A stretch of 64,000 nt of DNA, taken from Apoderus coryli (lineage: Eukaryota; Arthropoda; Insecta; Coleoptera; Attelabidae). The stretch covers positions 11,166,260 to 11,230,259 of the forward strand of contig OU452205.1 in the NCBI GenBank assembly GCA_911728435.2, written 5' to 3'. Shown piece by piece: positions 45,055-56,272 of this stretch. The first letter of the stretch is position 1; each line of letters starts with the position of its first letter. The translations under genes were made by a program, and so were the position numbers. The notes under the pieces were generated by a model that had not been told where the DNA came from, did no database searches, and worked only from the letters and a program-made list of their open reading frames with translations.

Positions 45055-45380
45055 TACAGGGTGTTCCATATTTATTATAACAAACAGGTGATAGAACAGT
45101 GAATTTTAAGCAAAAAACTTCCTATAAACATAGGTCCGCAAACGCATTTTAACCGAGATACAGGGCGTTCAAAATTAGCCCCCCATGATGGTTTTTTGTG
45201 AATATTTACGAAACGTTTTTAGATACATCAATCAAATTTTACACATGTATTTGATTTTTAATTCTTAATAAGTCAAACAAAAAGGATTTCCAAAATTATT
45301 GTATCAAACTAGAGAGGGCGGGGGAAATAACGTCCCAATTTTTTTTTTAAGTAAACTATCATCTAATTGAAATTAAAAAT
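45055..45380 (+). repeat. Left arm of a long inverted repeat (partner 52660-52990)
   Basis: It starts tacagggtgttcc and contains cgagatacagggcgttca, gtgaatatttacgaaacgtttt and tcaaactagagagggcggggg. The reverse complement recurs at 52660-52990 with moderate divergence. Confidence 0.7.
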
Positions 45381-45794
45381 AACTAAATTTTATAATTTGA
45401 ACTATCCATGCAGAAAATGAGAAACAAAAAAAACGTAAACAAATTAATGAATGAATAAACAGACAATAATAAAAAAAAAATACGCGTGCAGCACAGTACA
45501 CGTGATAGAAGTGAATACTTCTTTCACGAGAGAGGAAGGGAATACGAATGACGGTACAAAAGGGACAACCGAAGGATAGATAGGCAACGTTAAGCCGCTA
45601 TATACATAATAGTGTATGGTATAGGAGATAGTGTGTAGCAGACACCATCTCTGTCTCTCATTCTCCCTCATATTTGTTATATGCTTCATCTCTTTTGCGG
45701 GACGAAAATTTTATAAATCGTGCCGTGACGTGACCTTGAAAAATCACTCTCATGCGGCCAAAGAAGTATTCACTTCAAAAATTAAAACTAAATT

Positions 45795-46820
45795 GACACT
45801 ACTAGAAGAACTGTTCAAAAGTACCAGCATTTTTTTCTATGAAAAGCAAACATCTTTGTTGAATAGACCGCTGTACAGTGCGCAGCATAAAAGGTGTGAT
45901 GCTTTGGGCAGCATTCTGAATTCGCTGTGTAAGATCTTCAAGCCATCCCACTGAAGTTTCGTAAACACAATTTTTTATGTACTCCCAAAAAATCTCTAAT
46001 GGGGTTATATCAAGAGAGCGGGGTGGCCACTCAATAGCCCACTTCTTCCAATCCATCTGCCGTCATAATTTTCGTTAAGCCAATTTCTTAAAACTCTTGA
46101 AAAATGGACTGGATATCAATCCAATTGGAAGAATTAATGTCTCCTTATCACCAGAGGGATAGTTTCTAATAATTCTGCATAATTTTCAGTTCAAAATTGC
46201 AAAAAAGTTTGAATATCAACCCTTTCGGGTAAAAAAATGCCCCCAGACCAAATCTGCTACAACAGCCATCCAAACATTAACGTTTCGCGGTCTTTCGATG
46301 TGGGGATTCTCTGATCCACAAACACGCAGATTATGGAAATTTACGATACGAATCGTCAGTCCGTATTATTTTCTCAAGAATGAGAGGATCTTCTTCAATT
46401 TTTGCAATAATCCACCTACAAAATGCAAATCGTCGTTGTTGGTTACCAAGACGTAAAGCTTGGACTCCTCTGAAATGATATGCTTTATAATGATTTCGTT
46501 TTAAAGTTTTAAAAATTGAACTGCCGCAATATATGTACTTGTCGGCCGGCGCGTCGCATGCTGATTCTGTTATTATTTTCAAATAAATATAATATTCGGT
46601 GGTCTCTATTTCTAATAATTACATGTTTTTCATATGCTCTTCTTCTACCAAACCTATGCTCTCTAAAACTCTGGTGCACCAGACTCAAGACAATGTGACT
46701 CGGATTTGGAAAACGCCTACGGTACTCCCGAGCTGCTTGCCTTGCATTGCCAGTGCAGAATCCATGAACAAAATGTTTGTCAGCATATTCAAAATTGCTG
46801 AATCGAAACGGCATTTTTAC
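45795..46820 (-). pseudogene. DUF4817-type Tc1/mariner-like transposase, broken
   Basis: Minus-strand order: N-terminal FSNFEYADKHFVHGFCTGNA and RQAAREYRRRFPNP (46814-46710), the DUF4817-like helix-turn-helix region; then HYKAYHFRGVQALRLGN and RRFAFCRWIIAKIEEDPLIL with a damaged first-Asp block (IIRTDDS) at about 46345; then WPPRSLDITPLEIFWEYIKN (about 46030-45970), carrying the third catalytic position as E, and a C-terminal QRCLLFIEKNAGTFEQFF ending at about 45802. The second-Asp block is missing between 46056 and 46331. The order is collinear with intact relatives, so this was one gene. It lies inside the inverted repeat 45055/52990 and could have been that element's enzyme. Confidence 0.75.
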
Positions 46821-47317
46821 TATTCCAAAAACTTAAAAACTCACAAAAATAGCTTGATTTTGATTTAATAAGTAAACAAAATAAAATTTTGTTTCTAATG
46901 TTAAATATTTGACGTTACTATCTCACTATGACAGTGAATTGTCAATGTTCTTTCGAAACAATGCATTCCATGGCAATCCAAGAATGCGTATAGTCTTTCC
47001 AATATTAGTTTGAAATGACATAAAAAACCACAACTCCATATCCCTTTGTAAAGTCAATACCGATCGCCGCCGTCCATAGGCGCACCCTTTTAAGTTTTCA
47101 TAACAATACATGCCCCACGATATTTTAACAATCCTTTATGTATTAACAATTAATGTTAAATGTATAATTGTTTTGCCATTTTAAAAATATTTTTAAAAAC
47201 AAATATTATATATTTTGAACTTACTTAAAAACTAAGCATTTTATCAAAATTAAGGAAGACGAGTTTTTTTTAAGCAAATTACAATTCTTTTTTTTTTTTT
47301 TCTTTGACCTAATTTTT

Positions 47318-47458
47318 AAACATTTTTTTTGATAGTATTTTCTTGATTTTAGGTCAATTTGCAAATAATACTGCGGTTTTATGAAAGGCACATTGTATTT
47401 TATAAGAAATGTCGAATAAATTTTGACGTTTCGATCATTTTTTTGATCTTTCTCAAAA
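47318..47458 (-). repeat. Penelope terminal-repeat fragment with hammerhead-like motif
   Basis: Minus-strand 47458-47425 reads TTGAGAAAGATC, then aaaaaaat, then GATCGAAACGTC: a 4-bp stem II with GAAAC-GTC but a deviant first core. The adjoining aaatttattcgacatttctt and aatactgcggttttatg blocks recur inverted at 52538-52645. Confidence 0.55.
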
Positions 47459-47609
47459 TAGTCTGTATGGCATGAATATTGCTTAAGCACAAATCAACAA
47501 ACACATTATTACACAAAAACATATATTTCCAAATATTATAATGATATTCGGTTGTCGTTATACTTAGTTACCTATATATTTTTTTTATTTTAAGAGGGGC
47601 GTTTGAATA

Positions 47610-48120
47610 AAATCGTTTGCAGACCTATTTTTGCGCATGGTAGACTCCACTAATACGTATCTGATAGCAAAAATTTTGATAGGGAGTTAAAGAGTAAAGA
47701 TGGGATTAGGTATTGAAGTATTTTGAAGTTGAAATATTGGATAGTTAGTTCAAAAACAGAGTTAGAAAATCATCATATTTCGCTTTGCAGGCATAATTTT
47801 GCGCATGGTAGACGCCACTAAGACGTATCTGCTAGCAAAAATTTTCATAGGGTTTTAAAGACCAAAGATGGGATTAGGTAATGAAGTATTTTCAAGCGGA
47901 AAGATTAAATAGTTAACTCATAAATTGAGTTCAAACATGGGTAATTTTTTCAAATTTACAGATATATTTTTGTGGATGGAAATCTCCACTAATACGTATC
48001 TGGTAGCAAAAATTTTAATAGGGTCTTAAAGATTAAGGTTTGGATTAGGTAATAAGGTATTTTGAGGCTACAACAATAAATAATTACTTAATAAATTGAG
48101 TTCAAAGTCAGCAACTTTTT
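47610..48120 (+). repeat. Three diverged tandem repeats of about 170 bp
   Basis: Units begin near 47627, 47795 and 47966, each with 'tttttgcgcatggtagac'-like text, ccactaa(t/g)acgtatctg, tagcaaaaatttt and gggattaggta. Period is about 168-171 bp. No coding. Confidence 0.75.
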
Positions 48121-48616
48121 CCTCATTTTGTGCTATGATTCTAATATTTAATAATGATAATATTACTTTATTACCTAATTTATATATTTAACAATCACTT
48201 GTAATTAAAATTGTTCGTGAAAACTTTCTGTATTAGACAATATCCATATATAAAAAAAACCCTCATATTTCTCTTCAAATATCCGCCATTTTCTTATATT
48301 TTTTTTATAACTGTAGCCAACAAACAAGTAATTAGTAGTTGGGACAGCATTGAAGAGATGGCGCTGTTTATACACAGTGACACAAAAATCTAATGGTTTT
48401 GTCGTACTTATATTTATTAATATTTAGTTGTATGTGGTATAGTATATTATGTATATGCGTATGTACTAGGAGTAGGGATTATTAACGTTAGCCAGGTACA
48501 GTAATATCAGAGAATACATAAACATCTATGGTAATATTATGTAGGTATACCTACTGTTAGAGGATAAATACAAGAAGGGATAAAGTAGTAGTAGTTTGTT
48601 ACGTTAGTTTATTGGA

Positions 48617-48716
48617 AATAATACAATTATAATAATTATTAAAATTCTGTTTCGTTACGCAGGTCATATATTTTTGATTATATTATAACTAGTCGGGAAA
48701 GTTTTAGGGTGACACA
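48617..48716 (+). repeat. LTR-end-like dispersed repeat, copy 1
   Basis: ttctgtttcgttacgcaggt, a catatatttt block, gtcgggaaagtttt and ggtgacaca recur at 59301-59406. The upstream 48380-48616 stretch may belong to the same LTR. No coding is attached at either copy. Confidence 0.55.
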
Positions 48717-48956
48717 ACCGATTTTTTATGATCTATAGAGAGAATACAAGAACTCCCGACTGGTAGTTATTATAAAATTATAAGATACCCTTGGTAGGGG
48801 TTTAAATAGTGTTTAAAATTTCACCAGTTAGGTAGTTGGAACGTATATACAGGGTTATTCACGCCATACGACACGGAATACTGTGGTTAAACTATTTAAT
48901 TTCCTTGAAGTTTTATTCATGGGTTCGATAAAAATGATTTATGGCTACATTTTAAA

Positions 48957-50948
48957 AATATTGTGAGTCTATACAGGGTGTCCCAAATATGAGAAATTAA
49001 CCATAGTTGTGTTTTTTTAAATGGAATGCCCTGTATATGAATCAATTTCCCGTTCAAAATAAACCTAAATTTCATTAAAGCCCATCTCACCTAAACCTGA
49101 CAGTTTTTTAAATATTTATGTTTTAATAAAAATATAGACATAATTTGAATGAAAAAATTCACACCTATTTGTTTGTTCTTTTTAAGCCAGTCTAGGCTGA
49201 TGAATATCTCATCACTTGTTACGCCAAATATAAAAAATCCCCAATACTAAATACAGGGTGTCCAATAATATAACTTATATGAACGTAAAGTTTAATTCTA
49301 AATAACTTGTTTATTTCAAATGGAACACCCTGTATATGAGGTAAAAATTAGATGCACAAAGTAATTCTCTGTCAAATATTATAATACTTTCCTATGGATA
49401 ACTCTTGACGTTTTCGTGGAAAATGCACATATTCATAATATTATGCGAATTTTTAATTGAACCTGTTAATTTCATGTAGACCACCCTGTATTTGATGGTG
49501 ATGAAATTAATTATCTATTAATCACTATGAGGTTTTCTTATAGATATGTATATTTTTTTAATGTATGGAAAAAGCACATATTGGTATAGGAAGACTTTTT
49601 CAAAATTATATTCGTCAAGTCAGCCATGAGAATTTGACAAACCATAATTTAAACAATAACATAATAAATAAATACATTTTTAACTTAAATTAAATAACAA
49701 GATATACCTACATAAAAACTGATAAATTTTATAATAAATGTTCAAAATGATTGGACTCTAGGCACATTTCAATCCTTTTCTTAATCCTTCAACAACTTTA
49801 ATCTGGTGTAACGCTTCTAAACGCTTCATTTATTTGCTCCTTCAAAATTAAAAAAGTTTTCATTTGCGATGATTTGGTTCCTGGCCCATTTACAAAATTC
49901 AACACGATTTAAAATCAATATTGAAAAGTTCTTGATGCAGTTGCACTGTATTTGGGTGGTATCTTTCGTTAAACTGCCTTAACAGCCTCTCGAAGACCGC
50001 TTTTTTGGGGTGATTTTGCGCCAGGAACCTTTGAGCGTAAACTCGCGATTCCAGTAAAGCGTTTTTGGACCATTCTCCCAGAATAAAAATCATGTGTATG
50101 CTCTCTCCTTTGGAATAGGTTCGCATTTTTGAATTGAAGTGAATTAAATCAAATGTCACAGATAAAAAACTGTTTTATGAAAAATTCTCAACTCTTAGGT
50201 AAGAATTTTCAACCGACTATTTGACAGTAAATATTAAATTACAAAAATGTATTCTCTTCTTCTCAAATTCTCATGGCTGACTTGATAAATATTATAATTT
50301 TGAAAATTCTTCCTCTTATTGCCAATATGTGTGCCTCTTCCATGCAAAATTAAAGATAAGTATACATATCTATAAGAAAACTTTAATTTTTGCATCATTA
50401 AATACAGGGTGGTCTACATGAAACTAAGAGATTCAATTTCAAAATCGCCTAATATCATGAATATGTGCATTTTCCACAAAAACGTCAAAAGTTATTCATA
50501 GGAAAGTATTATAATATTTGACAGATAATTACTTTATGCATCTAATTTTGACCTCTTATACTGGGTGTTCCATTTGAAATAAACAAGTTATTTAGAATTT
50601 AACTTTACGTTCATATAAGTTATATTATTGGACACCCTGTATTTAGTATTGGGGGCTTTTTATATTTAGCGTAACAAGTGATGAGTGGGTATATTTATCA
50701 GCCCAGACTGGCTTAAAAAGAACAAACAATTAGGTGTGAATTTTTTCATTCATATTATGTCTATATTTTTATAAAAATTTAAATATTTAAAAAACTGTCA
50801 GGTTTAGGTGAGATGTACTTTAATGAAAGTTAGGTTTATTTTGAACGGGGAATCTAAAAATATATTCATATACAGGGCATTACATTTAAAAAAACACAAC
50901 TATGATTCATTTCTTATATTTGTGACACCCTGTAAATACTCACAATAC
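48957..50948. mobile_element. DNA element with inverted arms of nearly 700 bp and a deleted DUF4817 transposase
   Basis: The left arm 48957-49639 and right arm 50263-50948 are inverted copies along their whole length (starting tattgtgagt, acagggtgtc, and ending inside at 'gtcagccatgagaatttgac'). The 620-bp centre carries the remains of one transposase on the minus strand. Long internal 'ggacaccctgta' and 'gggtgttccattt' motifs recur in each arm. A solo arm of the same family is at 24010-24420. Long-inverted-arm structure is seen directly; assigning the arms to the transposase in the centre is inference supported by its position. Confidence 0.8.
49735..50159 (-). pseudogene. Internally deleted DUF4817-type transposase
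   Basis: Minus-strand 50159-49899 gives HMIFILGEWSKNALLESRVY, AQRFLAQNHPKKAVFERLLR and QFNERYHP, the DUF4817-like N-terminal helix-turn-helix. The first ATG in this frame is at about 50126. After a stop the next segment (49898-49735) holds FCKWARNQIIANENFF, then EAFRSVTP and CLESNHFEHLL, the family's C-terminal end. The catalytic core is lost. This ties the flanking long arms to this transposase family. Confidence 0.65.
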
Positions 50949-51420
50949 CTAATACCCTACTTAATTTTTTAAATTTTTACTGTTAAAATAAGTAATGTAC
51001 CAATCGTAAATCATATAGATAGGTACTATGTTAAACCGCATATTAAACTAAAACTTAATTTTTCTCGAAAATGCAGCATTCTATCATCTTGAGATAAGAA
51101 TACCTCATATTTCCTAAGAATGATCTCAGAATTCTCGAAAAGTTAGTGACAAAGAAGTTTTTATTAGAAATGTCCGTTGATACCCGTTTGGACGCCTATG
51201 TTCGCATATTTAATTCAGCAGTGTATGGCTAAAGAATGCTTCTATTTAGGGAAATATCTTTGTCACCTTTCACTCCAATGGCTAAAGGCGCTTTCGCTTT
51301 CTTTTAAAAACTATAACTGCTTTCGGAAGCAATTTCGCATTAGAAGTTTGCCATGAAATCTGCTCTACAATTTGTGGCTTTCGCTTGGTCCATTAGTTTC
51401 TGGACACATTGTATACTATT
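50949..51420. other. Non-coding stretch
   Basis: AT-rich, with no recognisable gene, repeat edge or RNA. Confidence 0.35.
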
Positions 51421-51718
51421 AGGAAAGACACTCTTTGATGCATGAAATAAACGCCTCATGGTTTTGAAACTGACAAACTAAAACAACAGGGCTAACCTAA
51501 TACATTTTGAAAAACACTGCAAGCATACAGGGCGGTCCAAAGAATAGATAAGTATGTATTATCATAGTTAGGAAAGACACTCTTTGATGCATGAAAAAAA
51601 CATCTCATGGTTTTGAAACTGACAAACTAAAACAACAGGGCTAACCTAATACATTTTGAAAAACACTGCAAGCATACAGGTCGGTCCAAAGAAGAGATAA
51701 GCATGTATTATCATAGTT
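51421..51718 (+). repeat. 149-bp perfect-register tandem duplication
   Basis: Units 51421-51569 and 51570-51718, differing at only a few positions (for example gggcggtcc against ggtcggtcc). Each unit contains 'gcatacaggkcggtccaaag'. Confidence 0.9.
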
Positions 51719-52370
51719 CTGGTTTTTTAAATAGAACACCCTGTATTGGAGTATTTAATAGTCCCTCAAAAATAACTGGGATTCAGTTTAAGGTGTCATA
51801 TACCTATGTTTTACGGTTTTCACACAAATCATCAATTTGTGAAAATTTAGAGGCTTGGCAAAAAAATAATATGTTGAAAATATTTAAAAATCTTGACTAT
51901 TTATCGTAAATAAAACCAGTTTTTTTACATTCATCCTTTTTATGTATAATAGTATGTAACTATAACTGGTCTAAGCGAAGATAAGCATCGAACGTATAAG
52001 AATGCTAGCACAAAAAAGAATGTGAAAATAATTTACGCAAAATAGAAATATGATATTTTGTGCCACTATGTATTAATTTTTGGCGACACCTATTGAGGAG
52101 AAGAATGTATTAAAATATTCTAGAAAATTACTCTAAGTTAAGAAATGAATAATTTGATATTCAATGAGATTCACTAGCGCCACCATCGGACATTTTTGTA
52201 AGTAACCATTTCAGATTCCCCTCTTAAGTTAAATATTGTTTTTTTTTTCGAAAAATAATCCATTATGACGAGGAGTGTTAATGTTACAAAACAAAATAAA
52301 AGTCGTCTACTCCACAATACAACTCTGTATAATTACACTAGATCATCATTGGTACAACCAAACCAAAAAT

Positions 52371-52399
52371 GTTTCGAAAGTTCAAACTTTCATCATCAG
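52371..52399 (-). ncRNA. Hammerhead-like motif with perfect stem II
   Basis: The minus strand reads CTGATGA, one T, GAAAG-tttgaa-CTTTC, GAAAC. Both core segments are intact and stem II is 5 bp, but one unpaired base precedes stem II, and the bases after GAAAC (atttttggt) give no GUC. Confidence 0.5.
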
Positions 52400-52515
52400 T
52401 GGTAAAATAACATAGTGTCAGGAAGCGAAAATTGGATATTAGTTCTACATAATTATAAGAATCTAAAAGTAATAGAATACAATAGAGAACTAGATTGTTT
52501 TGTTTAGGTGTATAG

Positions 52516-52645
52516 CAGGAGATGCACTCGAAACGTCAAGATTTATTCGACATTTCTTATAAAATACAATGTGCCTTTCATAAAACCGCAGTATTATTTG
52601 CAAATTGACCTAAAATCAAGAAAATACTATCAAAAAAAAAATTAC
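52516..52645 (+). repeat. Inverted partner of 47318-47458
   Basis: tcgaaacgtcaagatttatt, cgacatttcttataaaata and aataccgc-type blocks (aaaccgcagtattatttgc) are the reverse complement of 47318-47440. The hammerhead-like core here is decayed (caggaga for ctganga). Confidence 0.65.
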
Positions 52646-52659
52646 AATTCTTTTTATTA

Positions 52660-52990
52660 TGATGAACTCAAAAAGTGAAATATGCCAGTGACAAAAAAGT
52701 TGGGGCGTTATTTCCTCCACCCCCTCTAGTTTGATGACTATAATTTTGGAAATCCTTTTGGTATGACTTGTTAAGAATTAAAGATAAAATCCATGTGTAA
52801 AATTTCATTGATGTATCTAAAAACGTTTCGTTAATATTCACGAAAAACCATTATCAGGGTCTAATTTTAAACGCCCTGTATCTCGGGTACAATGAATCTG
52901 CAGACCTATGTTTATTCGAACTTTTTTCTCAAAATTCATTGTTCTATCACCTGTATTAATTTGTAATAATACATAGGGAACACCCTGTAT
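52660..52990 (-). repeat. Right arm of a long inverted repeat (partner 45055-45380)
   Basis: It ends ggaacaccctgtata, facing the tacagggtgttcc start of the left arm. Together with 52516-52645 it preserves the order of the left side (45055-45380 then 47318-47458) in inverted form. Confidence 0.7.
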
Positions 52991-53059
52991 AATGAATAGT
53001 GGTGGATTCTTAGGGCATAAGGACTTTGAAAAATGCTAAAAGCTTTTATTCATTTAAGC

Positions 53060-53092
53060 GACGTTTCGCCATATATTTACGGGCTTCTTCAG
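53060..53092 (-). ncRNA. Minimal hammerhead-like motif in a Penelope terminal repeat
   Basis: The minus strand reads stem I ...agc, CTGAAGA, one A, GCC-cgtaaatatat-GGC, GAAAC-GTC, gctt. CUGANGA, GAAA and the GUC cleavage triplet are present, and stem III is only the self-complementary ACGU, so it could act only as a dimer. One extra A separates the core from stem II. Confidence 0.6.
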
Positions 53093-53352
53093 GCTAAAAA
53101 TATATAAAAATTCATCACCTTTACTAACAAGTAGTACAACAAAAAACGAGCACACATGCAATCACATCAATAACACCACGACTTAGCATGTAATAATACA
53201 TATTTATCAATAACATACCTCTCTGAATACTCACTTAGAAATATACCTAATCAGATTAACGTATATTAAACTTAAATTATCCGTATCTCTTTGGAAATTA
53301 ATACTGTCAGGAGTAGAGTTAATATAGACCATTTCACAAGCGTTTCCCGTAA

Positions 53353-53897
53353 TTAAATTCTTGTGAGTATTTCTGGGTTTTCGAAATCAAAATTATGTCC
53401 CGTTGCAGAATGGTGATCGCTGAGAGCTGTATTGTCTTTTTTATAACGGCAGGCATTTTTGATCCTATTCTTTAAATAATTCTTGGTTTGTCCAACATAC
53501 TTGGCAGGGCAATCTTGTATAGTATCCTTGAGACTTGTAAATAACGATGAGATATTATTTTGATTGTAAGGGACAATCGAAATATCTTGGGATTGGAAAA
53601 GTGTTTTGAGACGATGGAAAACACCCGGTATATACAAAAGCTTCTTCATGTTGATAGTGTTCGATATATTGGTTACGACATCGTGTTCGCTGAGCCTGCG
53701 TGAGTATGAATAACATGGTTAGGGTATGAATTATCTTTCAAACTATTTTTGATAATATTGGTATTGTCATCCCAAAAACTCTCATGGGATATCGTGTACA
53801 TTCTCTTGACAAGGCCTTTGACCACACTTATTTTATGCGTCACACAGTGATTGGAATGGTAATTAACGTCGCTTAAATGAATAAAAGCTATTAGCAT
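53353..53897 (-). pseudogene. Penelope-like polyprotein remnant (thumb plus GIY-YIG)
   Basis: The minus-strand frame 53897-53673 gives VNYHSNHCVTHKISVVKGLV then KRMYTISHESFWDDN, the post-reverse-transcriptase thumb. After a frame change, 53649-53353 gives LLYIPGVFHRLKTLF, then DCPAKYVGQTKNYLKNRIKN, YKKDNTALSDHHSATGHNFD, a GIY-YIG nuclease in which the first GIY half is replaced by TIQDCPAKYVGQT-like text. The reverse transcriptase core is absent. Dead copy. Confidence 0.75.
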
Positions 53898-53936
53898 TTT
53901 TCAAAGTCCTTATACCCTAAGAATCCACCACTATTC

Positions 53937-56228
53937 AATATTGTTTGGACGAGAACTTATACAATTAACCCTGTATATCCGTCTTAAACTCAATTTTTTT
54001 TGTAGCGCGTTAACAATACTTTTCGTATGGGTCGGGAAAGTAAAAAAAACACATTTATTGCAATTTAAAATAGCGTAAAGTAATGTTTGCTGAATATGTT
54101 AAAAAAAAGTTATTTCTACATGCTGAAAACGAAATACCAAATAAATTATACACGCGCATTGGTATTAAATTAATGTCTTTGCGGTAACTTTCCCATAATA
54201 TACTTACTCAACCTCACAAAGCTACATAGGTACCTACTCATTTACATTGAAAACACAGGGAAGTTAAAATAAAATTAAAAAAACATAATTTAGAACTCTA
54301 AATGTGAAATATATGAATGCCACTGACTGTGGTGCGAACCTAAATAATAAATTTAAATATGTGTATGTATGGTATAAAATATTACTCCACTACCTACATA
54401 GCATGTAAAAAAACCATTGTGTGATTTGTTGTACAACGGAAAAACGACGTCCAGGGAGCCACCGTGAAGACGTATGAGGTATGCAAATTGCCTAGTTAAG
54501 TACCATATGAAACACGAACTACTAAAAATGAATGTTTTCTGCACAAGCTATATGCTCTATGTAGAATTGAACTACCAGGGTGTCCGTAAAGTCACGGAAC
54601 GGGTGATTATATTCAAAATGGTACATTTATAAAAGAAAAGCCGAGGTATGTCAGTTTTGATTTATGTTTAGCAACTTTGTAGCCCGTATTTGATCCGAAA
54701 TCTGCCGGCTCCACCATTTAAGTCATGTTTGTTTCAAATTGCAACTCCTATTTTCTGAATACAATGATGTGCCACATCTGGGGGGACCATAATAAAAATT
54801 TTGAGAAAATGCAGTTGCCTTCTTATCCACTTTTGGATGTGTCGCTTTGCCATTACGCTGCTCTAGAGTTACATATTCTTATGTTACAATTATACTGTTT
54901 TAAGAAAATTGAGGTTTAAAAATGGACTTTTATATTTAGATACTAAAATTTGCACGTGTGCTTTAATTCCCCTTGTAAATTTACCTTTTTATGGGAAAAA
55001 GGGCACAGTGTGGGTGGGCAAATTTCGATGTTTTTATACGGTACAGCCTAAACCCCAATAGATAGAGCGAAACTAAGTGACATGTCACGTTCGATTTTTT
55101 TGAGCTTAGTTTAATGCCGTAATCGGAGCGCGGCGAACTTGATTAGTTTTCTTTAGACAGGGCGATTTTCATTTTTTGTCATTTTCTTTTTTCCTTTATA
55201 TTTCGGTTGTCATTAGAGTTACGGGAAAAGTGTTTTTATAAAAGTTAGATATAATTTGATGCTTATTGCAGCGGCGTATCAACAATTTTTTTCAAAGTCC
55301 AATTGATCAAGATATCGCTATCAACTTTGTTTTCTTAAATGGGACACCCTATATATTACAGCGTCAATAGATTCCAAATTTCATTCCCTTTACAACCATG
55401 TATTATAACTAAGTAGCTACATATTTAGTAAAACTTAATAAAAAATAAAAACCAAGATGCTGTTATTAGTAACAAACAATTATTGTAGTTTGAGAAAAAT
55501 TTGTACTTTACGAGGAAGCAAGAATATCGCGACTAGGGACCATGTTATGAGCATCATATCAGTGGTATACTCCATGAATTTATGAAGCCAAAATCATGTA
55601 GAGCTTCCCTGTATAAGGAAGTACAAACATCTATAACAGGTCCAAATGCATACACAAAGCATTAATAATGATAAAATACATATAGAGGACCGACGACGAC
55701 GACAACGGGCGCATAATGGTTTCGGGGCCATCAGTAGTGTCTTAATTAAAAACAAACTCAGATCTCTGTTTGAACTTTGCCGACGACATGTTGTTATTGG
55801 TTCTTTTAATTATTACATCGTTTTGTCTTCTTCAACAAGATTTATTTGCATTATGGTTGTTTGTTTAGTATTTTAGCAATCATGTGCTAAGTATTATGAA
55901 AAGTGCATAATGGTTGATTTCAACTTAAACAGGAAAAATAGGTACATCAATTTAGGTAAACTAAATATTAGATATTTAAATACATGTATTCTACGACTAA
56001 TAATAAATATAATAATAAAAATAATTCATAGATTGTATACAATTCTTGTTATTATTATTATTCTGGTTGTATATATGCAAGCAATTCACAAAATTCGGAT
56101 CTGAGTGTAGTCTTTACGAGGTGTGGATATAAAACGAGACTATCATTGGATAACATTTTACTTTGAATTAATATTAATTAAACAAAACTTGAAGTCTTGT
56201 TACATTATGTATCGTTTCTGAACTCTAT
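53937..56228. other. Non-coding stretch
   Basis: I see no gene. It includes repeat-edge fragments such as ccagggtgtccgtaaagtca (54577) and gggacaccctatata (55340). Short frames here are not supported by composition. Confidence 0.35.
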
Positions 56229-56272
56229 ACATCCTTCCAAATAGAACAAATAGATGTCTAAACTTCCTTGAC

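Larger units (their letters stand above)
52994..53936 (-). mobile_element. Truncated Penelope-like element between inverted terminal repeats
   Basis: 52994-53063 (gaatagtggtggattcttag...) is the reverse complement of 53867-53936 (...ctaagaatccaccactattc), with two or three differences over 70 bp. Inverted flanking repeats around a truncated body are characteristic of Penelope-like elements. The minus-strand body holds the GIY-YIG and thumb remains and a hammerhead-like motif at 53060-53092. Confidence 0.85.

Noticed and set aside
49196..49215. Hammerhead motif at ctgatgaatatctcatc
   Set aside because: CTGATGA occurs, but no GAAA segment or stem II follows in register.
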